Below are positions 54,651 through 64,000 of a stretch of 64,000 nt of DNA, one piece after another. The stretch comes from Siphonodentalium dalli (Eukaryota > Mollusca > Scaphopoda > Gadilida > Siphonodentaliidae): positions 121,617,030 to 121,681,029 of the forward strand of contig CP136067.1 in the NCBI GenBank assembly GCA_032622095.1, written 5' to 3'. The position numbers and the translations under genes were made by a program. The notes beneath the pieces were generated by a model, which did not search any database, was not told the DNA's origin, and saw nothing but the letters and a program-made list of their open reading frames with translations. Numbering within the stretch: the stretch's first letter is position 1; the number at the start of each line of letters is the position of its first letter.

Positions 54651-55291
54651 TAAAGCCGTGTATTACCATTTCTGTTTGTTTTCTTGTCACATATCACATC
54701 CACAGCCAACTATAGTATAGAATTGCAAAAAAACATGTTATTTATCAATATATTGTTCAACGAAATTTGGCCGCTTTGTCAAATATTTAGCACCCAAAGC
54801 CACTCGATTTTATAATTATCCATCTTCATTCGCAATTTGGTCCGAGGCGTATATTTGCCAGGCCGCCAAAAATTATATATCTCGGGAGCTGACAAATTTC
54901 AAAATCGATATCTGATCACTCTGAGCTTTGATGGGTGGGTTCCTGGACTCAAATCAAATAGTTTTACCCCCGAAGCCAAAGAAATAGTAATTTTGGAGCG
55001 TTAATTCGAATTATGCATCTTTAACCACGTCAAATTCTAAGTTCCATTAAATGCATGTAGTTTGATATCTATTTAATATTTATTGATAATTTATAAGAGT
55101 CGAAATTATTTCAGATTGTCTACGCGATGTTGTCATTTTGGTGAAGGTGGAACAAAACTGATATGCACCCAGCAGGATTCACTTTGGAAGTGTTGTGGAT
55201 TACCATAATTAACGCCTCATTGAGCAGCAGCTCTTATACATCATGTTATCATTGTTTGTTTGTTACTTTATCATTGCCTTTGAACTATATT

Positions 55292-55719
55292 ATGCCATGA
55301 ATCTCTACTCTGGCTAACAACTGTAGAGATCCTACCCTTCCACCAGTACAAAACCTGGGAACTTTTTGAAGTTTTGACAGGGAACCTTATAAAGTCGAAA
55401 TAATAACGCGGGGAATATATTTCTTAGTTATTATCTGTTACTTAATAATGTACTTCACTGTAGGTGAAGGTCCCAACTCGAAATTTCACGCTCATCGACT
55501 CACAAAAGTAAGAGAAAAGCATGCAATTTTGAGTTGGGACATTCGCCTACAGTGAAGTACATTATTAAGGAAAAGATAGTAGCTAAGAAATATATTTCCC
55601 GCGTTATGTGTTCGACTTTATATACGGTTCCCTGTCAAAACTTCAAAAAGTTCCCAGGTTTTGTACTGGTGGAATATGATCTCTACGGGCGTTAGCTAGA
55701 GTAGAGATTCATGGCATGA
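55292..55719. mobile_element. 428-bp fold-back element
   Basis: ATGCCATGAATCTCTACTCT at the left pairs with AGAGTAGAGATTCATGGCAT at the right. Arms of about 180 bp match through CAAAACCTGGGAACTTTTTG and GTACTTCACTGTAGG. A half-copy may lie at 960-1120. The following 55720-57225 shows no gene. Confidence 0.85.
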
Positions 55720-57269
55720 TCTACCTTTGAACATACGTTATGCATCTTATTTTTTTTATACAGAATTGTTAACAAATGTCTATAATTACTATTTGCATTA
55801 TCAATTTAACACGGAAATAATATATGTTAAAATTTATTCAATTTGTCTTCTTTTCCAAGGAATATTTGTATTATTTCTATTAATATATTATTATACACAT
55901 TTGACATTCGAGCGATTTTATTGGAGGACTTCAGACCTTTCACGTCGAACTTCGAAGGCACTGCGAAGTCTAAACTACTTTATATGTCAGTCTGGAAAAT
56001 ATTCATATATTAACAAAATGACACTGCGATTCAGCAGATATTAAACCGACATGGCTAATTCGAGCTCCCAAGTTTTGTCTACGTAATTTGGAAGGAGGTA
56101 TAATATAAGTTGACAAATACACGAAATTTTTATATACCCGCTTCATGCTGCTTCATGTGTCCTGAAAAATACTTTCATTGGTCACAGTCATTTTCCAGCT
56201 GTTTTCAATTGTTCGCACATAAGTGAAGTAAACGCTCTTTATACCACACCCATTGAAGTGAGGCACGCGTATTAAACGGAATCCATGCCATTGCGTATAC
56301 ATATTAATGTACACATCTAGTTGAATACAAGCCTGAAATATTTATGTTGACGTTGTTGCCAAAAAAGATGACGTATATCTATTACGCCAACGATCAGCTT
56401 CGGGTGATGCCCGGATGAGTAGCACGGTTGGGAATCCCGTGAATTCGAGTTGATGAGTATCACACATTCAAAATGGCCGAGGCGATCGAAAACGCGACCA
56501 GAAACGAGCAAAAGGGAATGAACTAACTATGACATATTACATAGTATTTTGTCAGATATCAGCAGATGTTCTACTATTTTTCAAACAAGCTGATACATCA
56601 TTTGTGTTCAAATTCACATTTATTTGCTCTATAACATTCTTACCAAAGTTGTCAGTCGAAGGATTCGTCAAAATGTATTGACTGGTGTATTCCAAGCAAC
56701 TTTGGTCAGAATGCTATATAAAACCACTGAGTATTTCCGAAAATAAGGTATAAACTTGTTTAAAATATAAACTAGCATATGCTCGTAACTGTAAAAATGC
56801 TATGTTTTGTGTCAGTTCCTCGTATATTATGTTGTTTGCACCAGCTTCGGCCATTTTGTATGCGTGGTACTACCGTGATTAGTATAGAACTTCATGATAA
56901 AACATACTTTGAACAAATCATAAACATCAAATACCAAGTGTTTAGGTCTCTGTCTAATATGTATCATTTAATCATAAGAAGTCAATCCACGAAATACTGT
57001 AAAATAATTGGCTGTCACGCACTTTGTCATTTAGGCTATTTCTCGATAACCTCTCTTTCTTGATTACTTTCCCGCTACGGAAATGACAGCAGCGCCGAGT
57101 GACCACGCCCATACCGCGTGCCTAAAATGTATACATGGAAACTGTTCGATGATTCCTACCATTTAACATGAAATTTCGGTTCTGCTTCATAATTCATTCT
57201 GGTATGACTGTATTGACAATAACCGAACTAGATTCTAGATAGAGCCAGAATCAGCCAGAGCCAGAATCA

Positions 57270-57874
57270 GTTTTGATCTATAGGATTCATATATGGAGCT
57301 AGAGAAAATTTTCTCGGTCCACAACAGTTTGGGATATCGGTTGGGATGATGCTGTTTTGGACCGAGTCCTTCTCCGTTGCTCTTGTATAACGGACACTCA
57401 TTCAAAAGACGTATTATATACGTGGAGCCCGGGCATTCACGTATAAAACCCTGAATGTGATTAACCATCTGTCAGGTCGGCGATCAACCTGTCTTCAAAA
57501 CGACACATCAATTACTGTGATAAACACAGGTATAGTGATGATATGATATTTTATTGTGTTGTTACATGCTTTTTCTGAAATTCTCTGGGAAACAAGGCTT
57601 TGTTTACTTATAAATCTCGTTGTTTTGACATTTAACGGACCTCTGCTGTATGCATGTTTGATATCATCATGATTGGGACAGGCTACTCTCTATACATATA
57701 CGCAAAGCTTCAGAATCAGAAGAAATACAAGCAGGATAACTCCCGCCCACGATTATGGGCGTAAAGTCCGCTATAGAAGCTGTAACGGGGTGGCACTGGT
57801 CCAAAACAGCATCAACACAATCGATATCCAAGCTGTTGTGGACCGAGAAGACTTGATCTAGTATGGATCAAAAC
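57270..57874. mobile_element. Inverted-repeat element, about 600 bp
   Basis: GTTTTGATCTATAGGATTCA and GGTCCACAACAG at the left are inverted at 57794-57874 (CTGTTGTGGACC, GTATGGATCAAAAC). The interior is unnamed. Confidence 0.65.
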
Positions 57875-58069
57875 ATTTAACGTATCTGTTGCCAGAAACA
57901 CGAAACAAACCATTCGCCGTAGTTTAAAGATGCACTATCTGCTTTGATACCAATATTGACAAAATTGCCTAAGTTTACCGTACAAATTAAAATTGAAAAA
58001 TAATTGAAATTAATCTCGTTCTTAGGGCTGAAGAATCGTGAAAATGCACACAACAATCCATTTGTAATA

Positions 58070-58440
58070 CGTCAACAAGAGCATCCCTATAGGGCGTGGC
58101 AAACGTACGCCCGTGTTGATTTCAAGAAAGGACCATAACTCTCGTGAAAATTGGCGGGTGGAACATGACCTCTATTCCGGCTAGTAAATGCACATATCAA
58201 ATTTCATTCCATTAAGTTCAGAGTTATACTAGAATTAGCATACTGAAACTAAAATTGAGTGCAAATTTAAACAAAAAGGGTACTAACTCTGATAAAAATT
58301 GCGGGCGGAGCTCGAATTAGAACTTGATCCATATTTGGTGCTAGTAAACCCGCATATCAAATTTCATTCCATTCACTCTAAAATCACTAAATATATCATT
58401 GCGAACGGACAGACAGACATACTGACTCAGGACCAATAAC
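58070..58440 (+). repeat. Dispersed-type repeat with internal duplication
   Basis: Two similar halves each carry AACTCT-GT/AT-AAAATTG, CTAGTAAA and GCATATCAAATTTCATTCCA, about 160 bp apart, ending in GGACAGACAGACATACTGAC. No second copy in this window. Confidence 0.5.
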
Positions 58441-58685
58441 ATAATACGTCCCGTTTTTTTCTTCAAATGGGCATATACAAACGAGCACAAAATCTGCTAA
58501 TTGAGAACGCTCTTTATTATCGACTGCGTTTTGGGCGACAGAAGCATGGAACCTCTTTGTAAGAGACGGTCATTGAATAATTTGCCAAAAATTCTAAACG
58601 TGTAAAACTTCGTCTTTTCAAAGTCGAAACCTGGCCACAACACCTCCTATTAATGGGATCATGCAGATTTGATGTATACAACATC

Positions 58686-59140
58686 AAAGGCCAATTTTAA
58701 TTTCGAGTACCGTTTATTTTGTCTTATAGTGGCTTGATATATACGGTTTTAATAACAATATATGACTTAAAATAAGATTAAAATACTATAATTCATCACC
58801 CTTTTGAACGTCCGTGTCTCAGAAGGTGTCCATCGAATAACAGAAAATAGCTGAAATTATTGAAACATTTCCCCCGTTTCGCTCCCAGAATGCAACAAAA
58901 TTCAAACTGAGATATAGAGTTATTTCCCTTCAATTAAAATAATAGACCTTGGATACAGTCCAGATGAAACTTAAGCACAGAAAACACGTCAGTACCTCAA
59001 TAAAAACAACATGTTCACGGCTTATTACACCGGATAAGTTGGTAATACAATGTTTCGGAGCTTCCTCTTTAAAATGGTATATAATATGGCATATATTTTA
59101 TAAAATGTAATCTGGATGTTCGGAAATTAAGTGGGCCTTT
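58686..59140. mobile_element. H-family element, copy H3
   Basis: AAAGGCCAATTTTAATTTCG to CGGAAATTAAGTGGGCCTTT, about 455 bp, downstream of the lyase gene. Confidence 0.75.
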
Positions 59141-59389
59141 AACTTTTAGTCAGAGAGAACAGGCCACAGGAACTTCTATAACTAGGAATTTTATGTCCTC
59201 CAATTGTTTTCTTGGAGATCGGTCAGAAAATGTGGCTATGTTTAGAACATTACAGCATTTTTTTTATTTTAAACCAATCTTCTAAAAACAATTAAAACTG
59301 AAATACGAGTAGTACCAGATGTTTATGTGTGTTTTAGCAATAGATGAATCTTGAAAAGCAGTTACATACAAATATTTTGCTGCTGTTGT

Positions 59390-59427
59390 TTTTGTTGTTG
59401 TTGTTTTGTTGTTGTTGTTGTTGTTTG
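59390..59427 (+). repeat. TTG trinucleotide run
   Basis: About 11 TTG units with one T insertion, downstream of the lyase gene. A reverse-strand AATAAA at about 59263-59268 could serve that gene, but the support is weak. Confidence 0.85.
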
Positions 59428-59695
59428 GGATGCTGCCTGGAAGAGATAGAGCATCATTAATAATATTAGATAGAATGAGTGACGAGTTTTAATGGATTCA
59501 CTCTGTTTAATAACGAACGTATATAGTGTTTACCTGGATGGCAAGTGCATGCAGCGGTGCTATACGTAAATCGATTTGAGATCAATACTCTCAAAAACGC
59601 ATGCACGCTTATGGTCTTTTAAGTTAGAAACAATTGCGTAACTGTCCTTTATATATATCAACATGTACAGTTGAGACAAGTGAGCAACTGGGGAA

Positions 59696-61051
59696 CTACT
59701 CAAAATAATCAGAATCGACTGGACGCATGATCGCATATCGGTCACCAAACTTAGCCGGTCTTTCTACCACTTCCACCCCGTTGATCCTATGGCTATCCTT
59801 CATTATTTGAGCTAGGGTGTCAGCGACATGTTCATAGTGAGAAACCGTATAAACTCTCCTAGGAATTGACAGTCTAACCATCTCCGATCGCGAAGTGTCG
59901 CCCTCTTGTATCATGAACCCCGTTGTCAAGGTGACGATCCCTCCCTCAATAAACATAGCGCACGATAAAGTCCATGCTGGGAGATGGTCATTGGTTATAT
60001 GTGGTAGCATCTCACTTGCGTTTATATAGATACTGCTTCCTCCTATTGGCTCAACGACTGGGACCCCGGCAGATTTAAGAATATTCGCAAATCTCTCGAC
60101 GGTTTCAATGCGATATTTCAAGTAGGCTTCTTCCAAACCTTCCATAAGCCCCACGGATACTGCTTCCATATCACGCCCAGTCATACCGCCGTATGTTCGA
60201 CCCCCCTCTGTAGGGAATTGGTCATCTTCTATCTCGTCAGACAAACACTGGTTCTGTTTGAGCGCCAGGAACCCACCCGTATTACACAAGCCATCTTTTT
60301 TAGCCGACACCCAAACGCCGTCGAAAAATGAAAACATTTCACGTGATATTTCCAAAGGAGATTTACTGCTGTACCCAGGTTCACGTTGCTTGATAAACCA
60401 CGCGTTTTCGGCGAACCTACACGCATCAGCCATATACATTACGTCATATTTCTTACATATATCAGCAACTGTTCGTATATTCGACATGCTTACTGGTTGT
60501 CCACCAATGTTGTTGTTAGTTATTTGCATGATGACAATACTGGATTTCCCAACACGACCAGCCAGATGTTGTTCCAATGCACCAGCGTCCATGTCTCCAT
60601 TGAATGGATTCGTCTTTTCCTGGCTGCATTTGAGAATCTCCTCTTGACCGCCATTTCTGATGATATTTGCGCGGGTGGTTGGCCAGATACTATTACCGAA
60701 ACAAACTGTTTCTGTGGTAACCAAAGCTTTGCATACAAGTTGCTCCGCACCGCGGCCCTGGTGAACCGGAAACACGTGATACATTCCGGTTATTTGTTGA
60801 ACCGTCGAAGCAAACTTCTCGTAACTGGACGCTTCCTTGTAGCTTTCGTCTCCAACGAACATTGCTGACCATTGGTTTTGACTCATCGCCGCGGTTCCCG
60901 AATCTGCTACCAGGTTAATGATGGCATCTTTGGCTGGAACTCTCAAGAAATTGTATCCAACTGTTTTCAGTATTTTGGCTCGTTCCGCCCTAGTGCTTGA
61001 AGGCAGCGGCTCCACCATCTTTATTCTGAACGGCTCCATTGGCTTTACAAA
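59696..61051 (-). CDS. Tyrosine phenol-lyase/tryptophanase-like PLP enzyme (main 3' exon)
   Basis: Aspartate-aminotransferase-fold beta-eliminating lyase. On the minus strand an acceptor TTTTCAG sits just above 61051, and the probable start ATG is at 61039, giving 447 residues against 456 for Citrobacter tyrosine phenol-lyase. The N-terminus (MEPFRIK) aligns with the bacterial start region. Conserved residues: Y67, Q94 and R96 (HQGRGAE), N176 before IGGQPVSM, D205 and R208 (ADACRFAEN), PLP lysine K248 in SAKKD, R389 in VRLSIPRRVYT. Not conserved: the position of TPL T124/tryptophanase D137 is P120, the position of TPL R381 is T373, and the C-terminal FF pair is absent. It therefore probably still eliminates or cleaves a beta-substituted amino acid, but the substrate is unknown. 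Nearly the whole enzyme sits in one exon. The stop is TAG at 59696-59698. A 5' exon, perhaps untranslated, should lie upstream. Confidence 0.93.
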   Translation of the reverse strand, partial: FVKPMEPFRIKMVEPLPSSTRAERAKILKTVGYNFLRVPAKDAIINLVADSGTAAMSQNQWSAMFVGDESYKEASSYEKFASTVQQITGMYHVFPVHQGRGAEQLVCKALVTTETVCFGNSIWPTTRANIIRNGGQEEILKCSQEKTNPFNGDMDAGALEQHLAGRVGKSSIVIMQITNNNIGGQPVSMSNIRTVADICKKYDVMYMADACRFAENAWFIKQREPGYSSKSPLEISREMFSFFDGVWVSAKKDGLCNTGGFLALKQNQCLSDEIEDDQFPTEGGRTYGGMTGRDMEAVSVGLMEGLEEAYLKYRIETVERFANILKSAGVPVVEPIGGSSIYINASEMLPHITNDHLPAWTLSCAMFIEGGIVTLTTGFMIQEGDTSRSEMVRLSIPRRVYTVSHYEHVADTLAQIMKDSHRINGVEVVERPAKFGDRYAIMRPVDSDYFE

Positions 61052-61078
61052 CTGAAAACAAATTGAATATTTACATGT

Positions 61079-61440
61079 ACTAATCCTTTCTTTACTAAGT
61101 AAATACTCATTGACTAAGGAAATGTTTAGATCATAAGTCAAAAAAACGACCATAATACTACAATGAACAATACGACGTCTATACTTGTGTTATCTGTCGT
61201 CTGCTTATTTTTCCTGAAAATCCCTCCAAATGAACAATATATAACTCCAATGTATATTTTTATGATTGAGTGGGGGAATCCATTTAGTACAGAATGGATT
61301 AACCCTGTCTATACTAATACTCATTGACAAGTAGTTCCTTTAGCAATGAATACAAATACGAATGAAATGTATCATTCTGCTATTGTTTTACCTGTTTTAT
61401 GTCTGTCGTCTGGTTACTTTGCTTGAACACCCCTCCAAGT
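61079..61440 (+). repeat. Two AC-family repeats upstream of the lyase exon
   Basis: 61079-61300 and 61306-61440 both carry the ACTCATTGAC motif with CTGTCGTCTG and a CCTCCAA end. They fill the intron or 5' flank next to the acceptor of gene 2. Confidence 0.5.
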
Positions 61441-61487
61441 GAAAATACACCAAGTCGTCACCGTTAACACATAAAAGCAGCGTATAC

Positions 61488-62000
61488 TTGCCGATCGCCC
61501 ATGGATGCAGAGAGGTATTCGCCGTTTCCGCTCAAGCTCCCTACTTGGGGATGGGAATTTTGGTATATACAGGTCTATTCTGCACGATATGGCATGTCCC
61601 ACCTCGCTCGGTCCCCTGGTGGCGGCGCGGTAGGCGGGTGTTATTTTCGGCGTTTTTGCGTACATTCATAGCGAACTCCACAGTAACGTATGGGTTAATT
61701 TATTCACTTCCTCAACAGCTAGTGACTTGCCTGATCGGCCATGGATGCAGAGGAGTATTAGCTGCATGATATGATGTCATTTCTTTGATAAGGCAGTCAA
61801 AGGAGGTGCGGTCTGTGCTTTTTAAGATTTTGCGTACCTGACGGAACCGCGTTAATAATAGTGACGTTTCCGCTCGAGCTATTGGAACCTTGGTACATAC
61901 AGGTAAATTATGCACGATAGTGTATGCCCCATATCGCTGGACCCCTGGGGGAGGTGCGATTGGGTGCGATCGAGTACGGTCAGCTTTTATTACGACCCAT
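61488..62000 (+). repeat. Degenerate direct duplication
   Basis: The GCCCATGGATGCAGAGAGGT and GGCCATGGATGCAGAGGAGT motifs, and GGTATATACAGG with GGTACATACAGG, recur in the same order. The intervening sequence differs by insertions. No exon of the lyase gene was recognised here. Confidence 0.5.
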
Positions 62001-62727
62001 CATAGCCACATAATTTATTTTCCATCAGTTAAGCGTTCAAGGTGTGAGATTAAAGATGACTTGTCAAATTTGACACCACGAAAGTACAACATGTACATTG
62101 TATACATCATACAATAATTAGATTTGGCCATGAGCCAATTAATACGACGTTTCGATAACCAGCTTTCGACATTCAAAAGAGCAAGTTTTAACACAGTCAG
62201 TCTATCACATGAGTGTCTCTTATAACGAGGGTCCGTGCTTCGTCGCGCAACAGTGGTAGATATAATAATAAAGAGCGTTCTCGCATGTGAGATTTTATGA
62301 TCGCTTTCGACATATTCGACTGTGCGGATTTTCGCGATGCCTGTGCCACATGAATGATGTTGATTTTAAGTTTGTTTTATTTATCTTTTGCATGGTGAGT
62401 TGAAAATTATCTTCGGAAATTTGGTGTCAAATCGGACGTTGAATCATAAACTGTTGGTCGTGCTTCTAATCGTCAATTGTTTCACGAAAAGTGTCACACT
62501 GACAGCAGTTAGCAGGAACTGAAATGGCGATGTCCTGAGTGAACATGGAAAATACAATACAGTTATCGTGTGTGGTGAGTACAGCTACAAAACAACAACA
62601 ATCTGCATGATTTGATTGGGTGACGGTGCCCCTAGATGTAGCCGCCCGCGATCACCCGGGACACCGTCCCCCCATACAAATAACAAATCCTCTCATCAAA
62701 CTCCTTCCTGCTCACCATCGAGTTTAC

Positions 62728-63577
62728 GGGTGTGACTAATTACCGCCCGGGACCGCCCGGGACAACCCGAGCCCCCCCCCCCCCCCACGGGCCCGCGGAC
62801 ACTATATCTCGACGTTATAAGGTAGCGACATACATCTGAGGGCAACCTAGAGGATTTTACTCGCTCGCTCGTCTCCGGCCGGTGTTATTAACCCCGAAAA
62901 TACCGATAAGAGAGCCCGGGGAGCCCGGGTGTCTTCGTGTGTTTTCGGACAGTGTATTTTGGTGATGCATGGTAGTGTAATACACCTGAGTGTGATTTCC
63001 ATATATTGACTCGTTGACGCGTCCAAGGCCGATGTTATTAACCCCTCAAATTCCGGGCTCTCTTAGCCAATATCGGCATTTGCGGGGTTAATAACACCGA
63101 CCGGAGACCAGCGAGCGAGTAAAATTTCTAGGTTGAGCTCGTAGGGTGTGTCGCTACGTTATAACGTCGATATATAGTGTCCACGGTCCCATGTGGGCGC
63201 CCGGGCGGTCTCGGGATCTTTTTGTTTATATGGTATTTTACCGGATTTGAAGTGTTAATAACATCGGCCGTGGACGCGTCAACGATTCAATATTTGGATG
63301 TCACACTCAGGTGTATTTCACTACCACGCATCACCAAAATATACTATCCGAAAACACACGAAGACACCCGGGATCACCCGGGCTCTCTTAGCCAATATCT
63401 GCATTTGCGGGGTTAATAACATCGGCCGGAGACAAGCGAGCGAGTAAATTTCTCTAGGTTGCCCTCAGGTGGTATGTCGCTACTTTATAACGTCAATATA
63501 TAGTGTCCACGGGCCCGTGGGGAGCCCTGGCGGTCCCGGTGGTCCCCGGCGGTCCCGGGCGGTAATTAGTCACACCG
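62728..63577. mobile_element. GC-rich 850-bp fold-back element with 8-bp target duplication
   Basis: GAGTTTAC flanks both ends (62720-62727, 63578-63585). Terminal repeats are GGTGTGACTAATTACCGCCC and inverse. Inside, a module running from the GTCCACGG/GGACACTATAT region through GACTCGC-like GCGAGCGAGT to GGGGTTAATAACA occurs three times in alternating orientation. It also has CCCGGG-rich tracts and a C-run at 62772-62786. The 8-bp duplication fits hAT-like transposition. No transposase. Confidence 0.85.
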
Positions 63578-63585
63578 GAGTTTAC

Positions 63586-64000
63586 ACATCACCGAATGCC
63601 AGCAGAGAGTCACAATAAATACGTTCAAACAAATACCTTGTGCCTGTCGCATGCAAGTGTGGCTGATATAGTACAGCAGTCTCGCTTGGATAGCTTGTAG
63701 CTTATACTGTGAATGACAGCATAGTATTGCGACAGCACTATATGTGAATGGGAGTACTAATCTGTACGCGTTTTCTCAGTACGGTCCATCGTGGCGGAGA
63801 AACATAATTTCGCGCAACAACGGACATCCAACTTTATAGGAAACTCGTTTTCTGATGACAACGGGTCTTTGTCGCCCATTGTACCGACATTATTATAATA
63901 CTAACATTAGCGGTGGACTGCGAACTGGCCTCGCTGTGTTGACAGCGAAGGCAAGTCAGATTCAGATAACCACTAACCACAGTGGACAAACCGTAAACTC
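63586..64000. other. Window end, no feature seen
   Basis: No exon of gene 2 or other gene could be identified. The 5' exon of the lyase gene may lie here or beyond the window. Confidence 0.4.

Larger units (their letters stand above)
54187..55024. mobile_element. S-family element, copy S3, interrupted
   Basis: S-family ends at both sides. About 400 bp in the middle (54306-54705) is foreign: an F fragment plus an AC-family repeat at 54418-54650. Confidence 0.72.

Noticed and set aside
60229-60868. Frames on the plus strand opposite the lyase
   Set aside because: Shadows of the PLP-enzyme exon, which has clear family motifs on the minus strand.

Overview
The window looks like invertebrate animal nuclear DNA, most likely from a mollusc and perhaps a bivalve. 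The reasons are large GT-AG introns, very low coding density, and dozens of short non-autonomous inverted-repeat elements. A SINE-type tail at 838-903 ends in a repeated ATCA-like motif of a kind I associate with mollusc genomes. The species call is inference. No rRNA operon, intact tRNA, transposase or reverse transcriptase was found.

Two protein-coding genes are well supported, and they point toward each other. Gene 1 (+ strand, 8205-51027, eight recognised exons, 5' end missing) encodes a voltage-sensor-only membrane protein of the Hv1 (HVCN1)/TMEM266 family. All four transmembrane segments, the following coiled coil and a long polar C-terminal tail can be joined with matching intron phases. 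About 1.9 kb of coding sequence is spread over 43 kb. Gene 2 (- strand, 59696-61051, one large 3' exon) encodes a PLP-dependent enzyme of the tyrosine phenol-lyase/tryptophanase family. Its cofactor residues are intact, but its substrate-specificity positions match neither classical enzyme.

The rest is mainly mobile and repeated DNA. (i) TTAA-flanked, piggyBac-like small elements lie at 60-462, 3745-4130, 6099-6498 and 25046-25435, with a second TTAA family at 22607-22870, 26749-26835 and 42685-42883. (ii) A family with GTGACCC ends lies at 13622-14052, 31909-32364 and 52405-52863. All three families carry the same 69-bp near-perfect palindrome. (iii) Further inverted-repeat families are called G, K, H, S, M, F and R in the entries; several are nested. 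(iv) There are also one Helitron-like element, one 5S-rRNA-like SINE piece and one 850-bp GC-rich fold-back element with an 8-bp target duplication.

Tandem arrays cluster in the introns of gene 1: a 28-copy 37-bp array, a 16-copy 49-bp array, a 10-bp AT-rich array and an ATC array. Small elements end about 20 bp from two splice sites of gene 1, and the start of exon 6 is locally triplicated with its upstream intron sequence. Stretches not covered by an entry showed no convincing gene or named repeat.
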